NCBI RefSeq assembly: GCF_030653815.1
Contig: NZ_JAURYQ010000031.1
Location: 62,001-126,000, forward strand
DNA length: 64,000 nt
Source of the DNA: Rhodoferax sp.
GTDB lineage: Bacteria > Pseudomonadota > Gammaproteobacteria > Burkholderiales > Burkholderiaceae_C
Reading direction: 5' to 3'
Each line of letters opens with the position of its first letter. The stretch's first letter is position 1. The notes beneath the pieces are model-generated. The model was not told the DNA's origin, searched no databases, and saw only the letters and a program-made list of their open reading frames with translations. Shown in pieces: positions 18,795-28,257 of this stretch. The translations under genes were made by a program, and so were the position numbers.

Positions 18795-19430
18795 TTGAAC
18801 ACCATTCCATCACTGACTTTTTCCAAGCTTGGTTGCACCCGGGGTGGGCGGCAACTCTTCACGAACGTGGACTGCCAACTTGAAGCCGGTCGCTGGCTGT
18901 ATGTGGCGGGCGCCAACGGTGTCGGAAAGACCAGCCTGCTGCGCATGGTCTGTGGCCTGGCCTCCATTGAGGCCGGCGATGTGCTCTGGAACGGCCTCTC
19001 CATTCATGCCCAACGCGAGGCCTTCCGGCAAGACCTTTGTTACCTGGGCCACTTGAACGCGCTGCAGGAGTCGATGACGGTCGATGAAAACCTGGCTTTC
19101 ATCACGGCGCTGGGCGGCTTTACCCCTGACAAGGCCGAGGCACAAGCGGTGTTGACGCGCTTTGGCTTGCGCGGGCGTGGTCGGCAACTGGTGCGTCACC
19201 TGTCGCAAGGACAAAAACGCCGTGTCGCCCTGACCCGGTTGGCCTTGAGTCCGGCCAAGCTCTGGGTGCTTGATGAACCCTATGTGGCGATGGACGAGGC
19301 TGGCATTGTTTTGCTGGCCGACCTGATTGCCAAGCACTTGGCCGAGGGTGGCCTGGCGGTGCTGACCAGCCACCAGCGGGTGCCCATTGGCAATGTGCCG
19401 GCCCAGATGCTGGAGCTGCAAGCGCCATGA
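18795..19430 (+). CDS. ccmA: Heme exporter ATP-binding protein CcmA
   Basis: The ATPase of the CcmABCD complex that releases holo-CcmE during cytochrome c maturation. The 211-residue ABC protein shows Walker A (VAGANGVGKTSLLRM), the signature (HLSQGQKRRVALTR) and Walker B (KLWVLDEPYVAMDE). The start is a TTG by the ORF track and no ribosome site is obvious, so the exact start is uncertain. First gene of an eight- to nine-gene operon whose genes overlap by about 4 bases. Confidence 0.95.
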   Translation: MNTIPSLTFSKLGCTRGGRQLFTNVDCQLEAGRWLYVAGANGVGKTSLLRMVCGLASIEAGDVLWNGLSIHAQREAFRQDLCYLGHLNALQESMTVDENLAFITALGGFTPDKAEAQAVLTRFGLRGRGRQLVRHLSQGQKRRVALTRLALSPAKLWVLDEPYVAMDEAGIVLLADLIAKHLAEGGLAVLTSHQRVPIGNVPAQMLELQAP

Positions 19431-20122
19431 TCAGCACCGTCAAACCTGTCGGACTGGGTTTTGTGCTGCTGGCCATGCTCAGGCGCGAGATCTCGCTGGG
19501 CATGCGGCAAAAGGGCGAGGTACTGACCCCATTGGTGTTTTTTGTCGTGATCGCCAGCCTGTTCCCACTTGGCGTCGGGCCTGAATCGGCCTTGCTGCTG
19601 CGCATGGCACCCGGTGTGCTGTGGGTCAGCGCGCTATTGGCGGCCATGCTGTCGCTGCAGCGCATGTTCGCCACCGATTACGCCGACGGTTCGCTCGAAC
19701 AAATGGCACTGTCCACCACCCCACTGGCGCTGCTGGTACTGGCCAAGGCACTGGCCCACTTTGTCCTGGCCGGCCTGCCGCTGGTGCTGATGGCGCCTGT
19801 GCTGGGGCTGCAATTTGGTCTGGATACCCGAGCCCTGGGCATCCTGATGCTGTCGTTGCTGCTGGGGACCCCCACCCTGAGCCTGATTGGCAGCATTGGT
19901 GCGGCCCTGACTTTGGGCGTACGCGGTGCAGGGGTTTTGCTGTCCTTGTTGATCCTGCCCCTGTATATTCCAGTGTTGATTTTTGGTGCAGGTGCGGTTG
20001 AAGCCGACGCCGCCGGCCTGGGGATTGGCGGCCACTTGTCATTGATGTCGGCCTTGCTGGTGCTCTCGCTCTTTTTCTCACCCTTGGCTACCGCAGCCGC
20101 TTTGAGGATTTCCCTGGAATGA
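19427..20122 (+). CDS. ccmB: Heme exporter membrane protein CcmB
   Basis: A 231-residue integral membrane protein with six hydrophobic helices, typical of CcmB. The start (LAMLRREISLGMRQKGEVLTPLVFFVV) and the FATDYADGSLEQMALS segment are conserved in the family. It forms the membrane channel partner of CcmA. It overlaps ccmA and ccmC by 4 bases each. Confidence 0.96.
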   Translation: MISTVKPVGLGFVLLAMLRREISLGMRQKGEVLTPLVFFVVIASLFPLGVGPESALLLRMAPGVLWVSALLAAMLSLQRMFATDYADGSLEQMALSTTPLALLVLAKALAHFVLAGLPLVLMAPVLGLQFGLDTRALGILMLSLLLGTPTLSLIGSIGAALTLGVRGAGVLLSLLILPLYIPVLIFGAGAVEADAAGLGIGGHLSLMSALLVLSLFFSPLATAAALRISLE

Positions 20123-20856
20123 AAAAACGTGTGATTCATTGGTTCAAGTTCTCATCACCCCAGAACTTTTACCATTTGGCAGGCAAGATGTGGCCCTGGT
20201 TTGCCGCGTTGGCCACTGTGCTGGCATTGGTGGGCTTGTGGATATCTTTCTTCGTGGCACCCGTGGATGCCCAACAAGGCCAGGGGTATCGCATTATTTT
20301 TGTTCATGTGCCCACTTCGCAGATGTCCATGTTCATCTACCTTGTGATGGCCGGGTGGGCGGGCTTTGGACTGGCCTTCAATACCCGCTTGTCAGGCATG
20401 ATGGCCTCGGCTTTGGCACCTACCGGCGCGCTGTTTGCCTTCTTGTCCCTGGTGACGGGGTCGTTGTGGGGCAAACCGATGTGGGGGACCTGGTGGGTGT
20501 GGGACGCCCGCCTGACCTCCGAGCTGATTTTGCTGTTTTTGTACCTGGGGTTTTTGGCCCTTCAATCCAGCATTGACGATCCAAGGCGCGCCGACAAAGC
20601 CTGTGCCATCCTGGCCCTGGTGGGTGCGGTGAACGTGCCCATCATTTATTTTTCGGTCCAGTGGTGGAACACGCTTCACCAGGGCGCTTCAGTCTCCCTG
20701 AAAGGTTCCTCCATGGCCTCGACCATGCTGGCAGGCATGCTCATCATGGTACTGGCCTTCTGGATGTACACCATCGCCATCGCGCTGCTGCGGGTGCGCA
20801 ACATTATTCTGGATCGGGAACGTCACACGGAGTGGGTAAAACATGCAGTGGCTTAG
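20119..20856 (+). CDS. ccmC: Heme-handling membrane protein CcmC
   Basis: A 245-residue member of the heme-handling protein family with six helices. The tryptophan-rich motif WGTWWVWDARLTSEL, which binds heme at the periplasmic face, is visible, with flanking histidines in IIFVHVPTS and WWNTLHQG. CcmC loads heme onto CcmE. Its 3' end overlaps the start of ccmD. Confidence 0.97.
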   Translation: MKKRVIHWFKFSSPQNFYHLAGKMWPWFAALATVLALVGLWISFFVAPVDAQQGQGYRIIFVHVPTSQMSMFIYLVMAGWAGFGLAFNTRLSGMMASALAPTGALFAFLSLVTGSLWGKPMWGTWWVWDARLTSELILLFLYLGFLALQSSIDDPRRADKACAILALVGAVNVPIIYFSVQWWNTLHQGASVSLKGSSMASTMLAGMLIMVLAFWMYTIAIALLRVRNIILDRERHTEWVKHAVA

Positions 20857-21016
20857 CGTTGAAGACTTTTTTCATATGGGCGGTTACGCCTTTTATGTCT
20901 GGGGCAGTTTTGGCATCACAGCCTTGGTCGTTGTGGCCGAAATCTGGCAACTGCGCGCCAAACGGCGCGAAATTCTGCGAAACCTTTTGAACGAAACCGA
21001 CTCACATCCCAATTGA
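20843..21016 (+). CDS. ccmD: Heme exporter small protein CcmD
   Basis: Too short for the ORF track. The frame from ATG at 20843 encodes 57 residues: [20 protein letters not shown], then a single transmembrane helix ([15 protein letters not shown]) and a basic tail ([13 protein letters not shown]). The tyrosine/histidine-containing N-terminus with MGGYAFYVW, one helix and a basic tail is the CcmD pattern. It overlaps ccmC by 14 bases and sits just before ccmE, the canonical position. Confidence 0.92.
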   Translation: MQWLSVEDFFHMGGYAFYVWGSFGITALVVVAEIWQLRAKRREILRNLLNETDSHPN

Positions 21017-21030
21017 CTTTACTCAAGACC

Positions 21031-21474
21031 ATGAAACCTCGTCACAAACGCACTGCCATGATTGTTGGCGCCCTGGCTGCCATTTCCATGGCCGCCTACT
21101 TCGTTCTCAATGCTTTTCAAAGCAATCTGGTTTTCTTCTTCACGCCCTCGCAAGTGGGCGCCGGCGAAGCACCACAAAACCGAACCTTTCGCATTGGCGG
21201 CCTGGTCAAGGAAGGCTCCGTCAAACGCGACAACCTGACGGTGGCATTCATCGTGACTGACAGCATCAAGGAAGTCCCTGTCACCTACACCGGCATCCTT
21301 CCTGATTTGTTTCGGGAAGGTAAAGGCGTCGTCGCGCAGGGCCAATTGGGTAACAATGGCCAATTCAACGCCTCGGAAGTGCTGGCCAAACACGATGAAA
21401 ACTACATGCCACCCGAAGCCCAGCACGCGCTGGACCAGGCTGAAATCGAAAAAACCGGCAAGACGCTGAAGTAA
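21031..21474 (+). CDS. ccmE: Heme chaperone CcmE
   Basis: A 147-residue membrane-anchored periplasmic heme chaperone. After an N-terminal helix comes an OB-fold with the covalent heme-binding histidine in [13 protein letters not shown]. CcmE carries heme from CcmC to CcmF/H. I chose ATG 21031 ([10 protein letters not shown]); the track begins at TTG 21013, which overlaps the ccmD stop and is also possible. Confidence 0.95.
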   Translation: MKPRHKRTAMIVGALAAISMAAYFVLNAFQSNLVFFFTPSQVGAGEAPQNRTFRIGGLVKEGSVKRDNLTVAFIVTDSIKEVPVTYTGILPDLFREGKGVVAQGQLGNNGQFNASEVLAKHDENYMPPEAQHALDQAEIEKTGKTLK

Positions 21475-21520
21475 CGCACTGGCTGTTTGACAGCCCATTT
21501 TTCCACACCCGAGACGCACC

Positions 21521-23488
21521 ATGATTCCTGAACTTGGACATTTCGCACTCATTCTTGCCCTGCCGGTGGCTGCCATCCTGGGCATCCTGAGTTTGGCGGG
21601 CGGCCAAACCGGCCGGACTGACTGGATGGCGATGGCCCGTCCCGGCGCCCAGATCTTATGGTGGCTCACCGCCTTTTCATTTTTATGCCTGAGCTACGCT
21701 TTTTACACCAATGACTTTTCGGTGATGTACGTGGCGCAGCACTCCAATTCGCAGTTGCCCATCATGTACCGCATATCCGCCGTCTGGGGTGGTCACGAGG
21801 GCTCGCTGTTGCTGTGGCTGCTGATGTTGTGCGGCTGGATGATGGCGGTGTCCATCTTTTCGCGCCAATTGCCAGATGTGATGGTATCCCGCGTGCTGGG
21901 TGTGCTGGGTTTGATTGCGGTAGGTTTTCTGCTTTTCATGTTGATCACCTCCAACCCGTTTGTCCGCCTGAGCGACATCCCCGCCGACGGCCGCGACCTG
22001 AATCCCTTGTTGCAGGACCCGGGCCTGGTGTTCCATCCGCCCATGCTCTACATGGGCTACGTCGGTCTCGCCATTCCGTTTGCGTTTTCGATTGCCGCCT
22101 TGCTCAATGGCCGGCTCGACGCCGCTTGGGCGCGCTGGACCCGTCCATGGGCCACCGCGGCCTGGATCTGCCTGACCATCGGTATTGCGCTGGGTTCCTG
22201 GTGGGCTTATTACGAACTGGGCTGGGGCGGCTGGTGGTTCTGGGACCCGGTTGAAAACGCCTCGTTTTTGCCTTGGCTGGTCAGCACTGCGCTCATCCAT
22301 TCGCTGGCTGTCACGGAAAAGCGCGGCCTGTTCCGAAGCTGGACCATCATGCTGTCGCTGATTGCTTTCTCGCTCAGCTTGCTGGGCACCTTCCTGGTGC
22401 GCTCGGGCGTGTTGACCTCGGTCCACGCATTTGCCACCGACCCCAAACGCGGTGTTTTCATCCTGTTGTTTCTGGCGGTGGTGGTCGGCGGCTCACTGAT
22501 TTTGTTTGCCGCACGCTCCGGCAAAGTGCGCGCGGGTGGCTCGTTCTCACTGGTCTCTCGCGAGACTTTTTTGCTGGTCAACAATGTGCTGCTCACCACG
22601 GCCGCGGCAGCCGTGTTGCTGGGCACGCTCTACCCGCTGATCATTGACGCCCTGAACCTGGGCAAGCTGTCGGTGGGACCACCGTACTTCAATGCTGTCT
22701 TCGCACCCATCATGACGCCCGTGCTGCTGTTCATGGTCATCGGCAGTTATGCCCGCTGGAAAAATGACACCGTGGCCAACCTGACCCAAAAACTGCGCCC
22801 CATTGCCATCGTCTCGGTGCTTCTCGGTTGTACGGCACCCCTGCTGGCGGGTGAATGGTCGGCGCTGGTGGCCATGGGTCTGACTTTGTCGATCTGGATC
22901 GTGCTGGCATCTTTCGTACAGATGTACCGCCAGTTCAAGGACACCGCGAACTGGAAATCAACGCCCATTTCCTACTGGGGCATGCATGTGGCGCACATCG
23001 GTATTGCCGTGTGTGTGGTTGGCATCACCATGGTCAAGGGCTACGAAACCGAAAAAGATGTGCGCATGACCATTGGCGACACCGTCGAGGTCGGCGGCTA
23101 CACCTTCCGCCTGACCGGTATCAATCAGGTACCGGGACCGAACTACAGCGCTGACCGGGGCGATGTAGAACTGATCCAGGGCGACCGTGTGCTGCGCGTG
23201 CTCCACCCTGAAAAACGAACCTATTTCTCGTCGACCATGCCCATGACCGAAGCCGCCATTGACAGCAGTCTGACGCGCGATGTTTACGTGTCGCTGGGTG
23301 AGCGACTGGAAGGTGAAGGTAAACCCGCCTGGGCCATGCGCGTTTATCACAAGCCCTTCATCACCTGGATCTGGCTCGGTTGCTTCCTGATGGCGTTTGG
23401 TGGCGGTATGGCCGTCGTCGATAAACGCTACCGCAAAAAAGTGGCGGCTAAATTGAGCCTGAATGATGTCAAGGGCGCGGTGGCATGA
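21521..23488 (+). CDS. ccmF: Cytochrome c heme lyase subunit CcmF
   Basis: A 655-residue polytopic protein that attaches heme to apocytochromes together with CcmH/I. The tryptophan-rich motif WGGWWFWDPVENASFLPWL is diagnostic, as are RISAVWGGHEGSLLLW and GLVFHPPMLYMGYVG. Its length equals that of typical CcmF. The stop overlaps the ccmG start by 4 bases. Confidence 0.98.
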   Translation: MIPELGHFALILALPVAAILGILSLAGGQTGRTDWMAMARPGAQILWWLTAFSFLCLSYAFYTNDFSVMYVAQHSNSQLPIMYRISAVWGGHEGSLLLWLLMLCGWMMAVSIFSRQLPDVMVSRVLGVLGLIAVGFLLFMLITSNPFVRLSDIPADGRDLNPLLQDPGLVFHPPMLYMGYVGLAIPFAFSIAALLNGRLDAAWARWTRPWATAAWICLTIGIALGSWWAYYELGWGGWWFWDPVENASFLPWLVSTALIHSLAVTEKRGLFRSWTIMLSLIAFSLSLLGTFLVRSGVLTSVHAFATDPKRGVFILLFLAVVVGGSLILFAARSGKVRAGGSFSLVSRETFLLVNNVLLTTAAAAVLLGTLYPLIIDALNLGKLSVGPPYFNAVFAPIMTPVLLFMVIGSYARWKNDTVANLTQKLRPIAIVSVLLGCTAPLLAGEWSALVAMGLTLSIWIVLASFVQMYRQFKDTANWKSTPISYWGMHVAHIGIAVCVVGITMVKGYETEKDVRMTIGDTVEVGGYTFRLTGINQVPGPNYSADRGDVELIQGDRVLRVLHPEKRTYFSSTMPMTEAAIDSSLTRDVYVSLGERLEGEGKPAWAMRVYHKPFITWIWLGCFLMAFGGGMAVVDKRYRKKVAAKLSLNDVKGAVA

Positions 23489-24009
23489 AAAAAGCGTACA
23501 TCCCGCTGGCTATTTTTGTTGTCTTGCTGGGCTTTTTAGCAGTGGGGCTGACGCTCAAGCCACATGAAATACCGTCGCCCCTGATTGGCAAGCCCGCACC
23601 CGCCTTCACTGCACCGGTGCTGGGCAAGCCGGGTGAGACGTTTTCCAACAAAGACATGCTGGGCCAAGTCTGGTTGCTTAACACCTGGGCTTCCTGGTGC
23701 GTGGCCTGTCGGGTGGAGCACCCGCTGCTGGTTGAATTTGTCAAAACCAATCCGCTGCCCATCATCGGTCTGGACTACAAAGACAAGGAGTCAGACGGCA
23801 TGCAATGGCTGGCCCGCTACGGCGACCCCTATACCCGTGCCATCGTTGATGCGGACGGCCGCATCGGCATCGACTTTGGTGTCTATGGCGTGCCTGAAAG
23901 CTTCCTGATCGACAAGCAAGGCATCATCCGATACAAACAAATCGGCCCCTTCACCGAAGAAGCCCTGCGTGAGCAACTGGTGCCGCTGATCAAGCAACTC
24001 CAACTATGA
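23485..24009 (+). CDS. ccmG: Thiol:disulfide interchange protein CcmG/DsbE
   Basis: A 174-residue membrane-tethered thioredoxin-like protein with an N-terminal anchor and the active-site motif WASWCVACRVEHPLL (CXXC = CVAC). The GxGVYGVPE-type region appears as FGVYGVPESFLID, with the cis-proline. It keeps apocytochrome CXXCH cysteines reduced. It overlaps both neighbours by 4 bases. Confidence 0.96.
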   Translation: MKKAYIPLAIFVVLLGFLAVGLTLKPHEIPSPLIGKPAPAFTAPVLGKPGETFSNKDMLGQVWLLNTWASWCVACRVEHPLLVEFVKTNPLPIIGLDYKDKESDGMQWLARYGDPYTRAIVDADGRIGIDFGVYGVPESFLIDKQGIIRYKQIGPFTEEALREQLVPLIKQLQL

Positions 24010-24473
24010 AACTCCTGATCACCCTGTTTCTTGCCTTGCAATGCGCCATTGGGGTGCACGCCAACGAAGCCGCCCCACTGGCCGAAGACCCGGTGGTAGA
24101 GCAGCGCCTGATCGTCATTGCCGAAGAACTGCGCTGCCTGGTGTGCCAAAACGAATCGCTCGCCGGCTCGCGCGCTGACCTGGCCATGGACCTGCGCCGT
24201 GAGGTACGCACCCTGATCAAGGCTGGCAAGACCGATGCAGAAATCAAGGAATTTCTGGTCAGTCGCTACGGCGACTTTGTTTTGTATCGGCCCCCGGTCA
24301 AACCGACCACCTGGTTGCTCTGGTTCGGACCGCTGCTGCTCTTGATCGGTGCCGTGTGGCTGCTGATCAGCATTATCAAGCGTAATCAAAGACAAAAAGA
24401 AACACCTGTTCTCGACGCCACTCAACGGGCCAAGGCACAGGCACTCCTTCAAGAAACCGATTCTTCCAAATGA
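24006..24473 (+). CDS. ccmH: Cytochrome c-type biogenesis protein CcmH
   Basis: A 155-residue protein with a signal peptide, the CcmH/CcmL thiol motif LRCLVCQNESLAGSRADLA and a C-terminal membrane helix (TWLLWFGPLLLLIGAVWLLISII). It exchanges disulfides with the apocytochrome and CcmG. This is the short CcmH form; the TPR part is encoded separately by the next gene. Confidence 0.96.
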   Translation: MKLLITLFLALQCAIGVHANEAAPLAEDPVVEQRLIVIAEELRCLVCQNESLAGSRADLAMDLRREVRTLIKAGKTDAEIKEFLVSRYGDFVLYRPPVKPTTWLLWFGPLLLLIGAVWLLISIIKRNQRQKETPVLDATQRAKAQALLQETDSSK

Positions 24474-25813
24474 ATGTATTTATTGGCATTTCAGCGCTTT
24501 TAACGCTGCTGGTGGTGGCTTGGCTCGTGCGTCCGCTACTGCGTAAACATACCGTGGCAGGCATTTCAAGCGAAAAGCTCAACGCCGCCATCCACCGCGA
24601 TCAACTGCGCGCCCTGGAAGCCGACTTGGCACGTGGTGTGATTACCCAACAAGACTTTGAAACCACCCGTGACGAGCTGCAACTGCGCTTGCTCGACGAC
24701 ACGGAAAGCTTTGAAGCCAGCCCGAAGGAAAAGACACCGGGCTTCTGGACTGCCAGGCGTACTTCTGTCGCGGTTGGCATCAGCTTGCCGGTCATGGCCT
24801 TGGGGCTCTATCTGCAATTGGGCACACCCGAAGCCATCAATCCTGTCGCGGCTGACCACACCCAAAACGAGCAGCTTGCCAAAATGGTGGACACCCTGGC
24901 AGCCAGACTCAAGGACAACCCGAACGACAGCAAAGGTTGGGTCATGCTGGCCAAATCCTACAAGGCCATGGAACGTTTCGAAGAAGCACAACAGGCTTTT
25001 GAGAAAGCGGGCGACATCGTTAAAACCGATCCTGAACTACTGCTGGATCATGCCGACGTGTTGGGCGTGCTTGCCGGCAACAATCTTGCAGGCAAACCAA
25101 AACAGATGATTGAAGAAGCTTTGCGCCTGGACCCCATGAATCCCATGGCGCTGATGATGGACGGTGTCGCTCTTTACCAAAGTGGTGACTATAAGAATGC
25201 CGTGACACGTTGGGAAAAATTGCTGGACCTGTTGCAACCCGGCTCTCCCGACGCGCAGCAAGTGCAAGCCAATATAGACGATGCTCGCGCCAAAGGCGGT
25301 CTGTCTGCCGGTGCGAGTAACGCACTGCCACCGGTGCCCGCTGGCGCGGCCGCCGGCATGACCCCGGAGATGATCAACCAGATGGTGGATCGGCTGGCGG
25401 CGCGGTTGAAAGACAATCCGGACGACCTGGCTGGCTGGGCACGCCTGGCACGCGCTTACAAGGTGCAAAACCGCCTGGATGAAGCGATTGCCGCCTATGC
25501 CAAAACCGGCAAGTTGCTCGACACCGACCCAGACTTGCTAACGCAATATGCTGATGCCCTGGCCATGCGCAACAAGAGCCTGCTGGGTCAACCTGGCGAA
25601 CTGGTCCAGAAAGCCCTGGCCATCGCACCCAGGCACCCCATGGCCTTGATGATGGCCGGCCAGGCAGCTTATCAGGGCGGCCATTACGCGACCGCGATCA
25701 GCCACTGGAAGAACGTCCTGTCAGTCTTGCCGGCCAATTCACCCGACACCGAGCTCATCAAAGCTGAAATTGCCGACGCTCAAGCCAGGATCGGCAGCAC
25801 TGGCAAGCCCTAA
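24470..25813 (+). CDS. ccmI: Cytochrome c-type biogenesis protein CcmI (TPR protein)
   Basis: A 447-residue protein with two N-terminal membrane helices (INVFIGISALLTLLVVAWLV region and VAVGISLPVMALGLYLQL), followed by TPR repeats. Two related TPR modules are visible: LAARLKDNPNDSKGWVMLAKSYKAMERFEEA and LAARLKDNPDDLAGWARLARAYKVQNRLDEA, each followed by an LLDHADVL/LLTQYADAL and NPMALMMDG/HPMALMMAG unit. This suggests duplication of the domain. CcmI recruits apocytochromes to the heme lyase. Last gene of the operon, followed by a terminator. Confidence 0.93.
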   Translation: MNVFIGISALLTLLVVAWLVRPLLRKHTVAGISSEKLNAAIHRDQLRALEADLARGVITQQDFETTRDELQLRLLDDTESFEASPKEKTPGFWTARRTSVAVGISLPVMALGLYLQLGTPEAINPVAADHTQNEQLAKMVDTLAARLKDNPNDSKGWVMLAKSYKAMERFEEAQQAFEKAGDIVKTDPELLLDHADVLGVLAGNNLAGKPKQMIEEALRLDPMNPMALMMDGVALYQSGDYKNAVTRWEKLLDLLQPGSPDAQQVQANIDDARAKGGLSAGASNALPPVPAGAAAGMTPEMINQMVDRLAARLKDNPDDLAGWARLARAYKVQNRLDEAIAAYAKTGKLLDTDPDLLTQYADALAMRNKSLLGQPGELVQKALAIAPRHPMALMMAGQAAYQGGHYATAISHWKNVLSVLPANSPDTELIKAEIADAQARIGSTGKP

Positions 25814-25834
25814 GTACCCAGTCCCCATCCCCAG

Positions 25835-25859
25835 GCCCGGTTTTACCGGGCTTTTTTTT
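25835..25859 (+). terminator. Intrinsic terminator of the ccm operon
   Basis: GCCCGG-TTTTA-CCGGGC followed by eight T residues, about 20 bases after the ccmI stop. Confidence 0.92.
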
Positions 25860-26314
25860 GGTCATTTTTTTTTAACCCGTCAAGAATTACGCGAATTTTT
25901 AAACTGTATAAAGTTGTGGATAAATGAACTTGAAAACAAAAGTTATCCACATTTTTTTAAAAAATCTCAAGTTATCCAAATTAAGGATGCAGATCAAAAG
26001 CATGGTACCCAACAACAGAAGAGCATGCCTAAGTTTATGATTTTTATAATGTTAATTGACTTATCCACGGAAATTGGAAGACTCTATCTACTACGACTAC
26101 TTTAAAATATAAATTAGTTGAAGACAATAAAGGCAATTTTTTAACCATTTTTTGCAACATTTAAAAAATCAAAAAAATCCTGTGCATAGAAACAATAAAA
26201 GCTGGCTCACGACCTTTTTTGCAGCTGAATCAAGTAAGATTTGCCTGTCCGCAAACAGCAACTTGGCACTTGCCATTTGTCCAGCTACTTTTCATCCATT
26301 TTTTTTCAGGCTTC
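25860..26314. other. oriC: AT-rich region with a DnaA-box cluster; candidate replication origin
   Basis: This gap of about 450 bases is strikingly AT-rich for the window, with long A and T runs. It holds two perfect DnaA boxes in opposite orientation (TGTGGATAA at 25915-25923 and TTATCCACA at 25943-25951) and two near matches (TTATCCAAA at 25972-25980, TTATCCACG at 26061-26069). This is the make-up of a bacterial oriC: clustered 9-mers next to an AT-rich unwinding stretch. minC begins on its right edge and a parS cluster lies about 14 kb to the left. dnaA is not in the window, so it could instead be a DnaA-titrating or DnaA-regulated region. No open reading frame here looks real. Confidence 0.6.
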
Positions 26315-27076
26315 GTGGCAAACACCTTTGAAATCAAAAGCACGCAGTTGCCCTTGGTCGCGTTGCTGCTAAAAACACCTGAGCTTGCTCGTCTCATGGA
26401 AGATCTCGACGAGCAGTTCGGTCCGGACAGTCAAAGTCCTGATTTCTTTGATAACGATGCTTTGGTTCTTGATTTTTCCAATTTGGAATCACTCAGTCGG
26501 ACTGAAGCTCTGCCGCAGTTTCTGACTAAATTACGACAATGTCGTTTGAAGCCCATTGCGTTTAGAAATGCCGGCAAGACCATTGCCGATGAAGCACTGG
26601 CCTGTGGGTTGATTGAAGCGCCAGCAGACATGCCGCGCGGCAAGCCTGTCACGCAAAAGAAGCAAGTTGAAAAGCCAGTGGTCGAGTCGGTCAGGGAAGT
26701 TGTTCGTGAAGTGATACGCGAAGTCCCTGCCCAATCGACGCTGGTGATCGACAAGCCCTTGCGCTCAGGCCAAAAAGTTTATGCCCGAGGTGCTGATCTT
26801 GTGGTTCTGGCCATGGTGAACATGGGTGCCGAGGTGGTGGCTGACGGCAATATTCATGTTTATGCCCCCTTGCGTGGCAAAGCCATGGCAGGAGCCAGCG
26901 GCAACACCCAGGCGCGTATTTTTTCACTGTGTCTTGAACCCGAATTGATCTCTATTGCCGGCGTTTACCGTACCAGCGAAAATCCGCTTTCCAAGGACAT
27001 TCAAGGCAAGCCGGCACAAGTCCGCTTGAGTAGCGACGGGCAAGACAAGCTGCTCTTCGAAGCGCTGAATTCCTAA
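26315..27076 (+). CDS. minC: Septum site-determining protein MinC
   Basis: MinC inhibits FtsZ ring assembly away from midcell. The 253-residue form starts at GTG 26315 ([20 protein letters not shown]), with AGG just upstream; the track ORF extends into the AT-rich region without support. The N-terminal domain is followed by a charged linker ([19 protein letters not shown]) and the C-terminal beta-helix domain with [44 protein letters not shown], the MinC signature. minD and minE follow. Confidence 0.96.
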   Translation: MANTFEIKSTQLPLVALLLKTPELARLMEDLDEQFGPDSQSPDFFDNDALVLDFSNLESLSRTEALPQFLTKLRQCRLKPIAFRNAGKTIADEALACGLIEAPADMPRGKPVTQKKQVEKPVVESVREVVREVIREVPAQSTLVIDKPLRSGQKVYARGADLVVLAMVNMGAEVVADGNIHVYAPLRGKAMAGASGNTQARIFSLCLEPELISIAGVYRTSENPLSKDIQGKPAQVRLSSDGQDKLLFEALNS

Positions 27077-27099
27077 TTTTTTTGAAAGACCTTTTACCA

Positions 27100-27915
27100 A
27101 TGGCAAAAATTATTGTGGTGACTTCTGGCAAGGGGGGGGTGGGTAAAACCACGACCAGCGCCAGTTTTTCTACCGGTCTCGCCATGCGTGGTCACAAAAC
27201 GGCCGTCATTGACTTTGACGTGGGTCTGCGTAACCTTGACCTGATCATGGGTTGTGAGCGCCGCGTGGTCTACGATCTGATCAATGTGATTCATGGCGAA
27301 GCCAACTTGAACCAGGCCCTGATCAAGGACAAGCAGTGCGACAAACTTTATGTGTTGGCGGCTTCGCAAACGCGTGACAAGGACGCTCTGACGCAGGACG
27401 GTGTCGAAAAAGTGCTGTCCGATCTGGCTGCCATGGATTTCGAGTTCATCGTGTGTGACTCTCCCGCCGGTATTGAAACTGGCGCCTTGATGGCCATGCA
27501 CTTTGCCGATGAAGCGCTGGTGGTGACCAACCCCGAGGTGTCTTCGGTACGCGACTCAGACCGTATTCTGGGCATGTTGTCCAGCAAGACCCGCCGTGCC
27601 ATGCAGGGGCTCGATCCGATCAAGGAGCATTTGTTAATCACGCGCTACAACCCGGCACGGGTCAACCAGGGGCAAATGCTGTCCTTGCAAGACATTCAGG
27701 ACATTTTGCGCATCAAGTTGATCGGTGTGATTCCCGAGAGCGAATCGGTGCTGCAGGCCTCCAACCAGGGGGTACCGGCCGTGCACATGGAAGGCAGTGA
27801 TGTCTCTGAAGCCTACAAGGACGTGATTGACCGTTTCCTGGGTGAAGAAAAGCCCATGCGCTTCACCGAGCCGCCCAAGCAAGGTTTGCTCAAGCGCTTG
27901 TTTGGAGGGAAGTGA
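27100..27915 (+). CDS. minD: Septum site-determining ATPase MinD
   Basis: A 271-residue ParA-type ATPase with the deviant Walker A motif [15 protein letters not shown], the switch segment [23 protein letters not shown] and a C-terminal amphipathic helix for membrane binding ([10 protein letters not shown]). It recruits MinC to the membrane and oscillates with MinE. The ATG at 27100 ([13 protein letters not shown]) gives the canonical start. Confidence 0.98.
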   Translation: MAKIIVVTSGKGGVGKTTTSASFSTGLAMRGHKTAVIDFDVGLRNLDLIMGCERRVVYDLINVIHGEANLNQALIKDKQCDKLYVLAASQTRDKDALTQDGVEKVLSDLAAMDFEFIVCDSPAGIETGALMAMHFADEALVVTNPEVSSVRDSDRILGMLSSKTRRAMQGLDPIKEHLLITRYNPARVNQGQMLSLQDIQDILRIKLIGVIPESESVLQASNQGVPAVHMEGSDVSEAYKDVIDRFLGEEKPMRFTEPPKQGLLKRLFGGK

Positions 27916-27919
27916 GGCC

Positions 27920-28180
27920 ATGTCGTTTTTCTCATTTTTTCTGGGCGAGAAAAAGAAAACCGCCAGCCTTGCCAAAGAGCGTCTGCAGATCATTCTGGCG
28001 CATGAGCGCAATGGCCGCAGCCCGGCCACGCCAGACTATCTGCCGGACCTGCAACGCGAATTGATTGCCGTCATCAGCAAGTACATCAAGATCAATCCCG
28101 ACGACATCAAAGTCAATCTGGAACGCCAGGACAATCTTGAGGTGCTGGAAGTCAAGATCGAGCTGCCAGACGCCCGTTGA
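27920..28180 (+). CDS. minE: Cell division topological specificity factor MinE
   Basis: An 86-residue MinE. The start [32 protein letters not shown] contains the membrane-targeting and MinD-binding helix; the topological domain has [44 protein letters not shown]. It starts 4 bases after the minD stop. It stimulates MinD ATPase and places the division site. Confidence 0.98.
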   Translation: MSFFSFFLGEKKKTASLAKERLQIILAHERNGRSPATPDYLPDLQRELIAVISKYIKINPDDIKVNLERQDNLEVLEVKIELPDAR

Positions 28181-28196
28181 ACGGCATCACACAACC

Positions 28197-28214
28197 CCCG
28201 GATTGGCATCCGGG
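28197..28214 (+). terminator. Possible terminator after minE
   Basis: A short hairpin (CCCGGAT-TGGC-ATCCGGG) is followed 8 bases later by a TTTTT run. The spacing is longer than ideal, so termination may be weak. Confidence 0.4.
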
Positions 28215-28257
28215 CTACAGATTTTTAGGAGTGGCGCCCTCGCCGCGATTGACTTGA

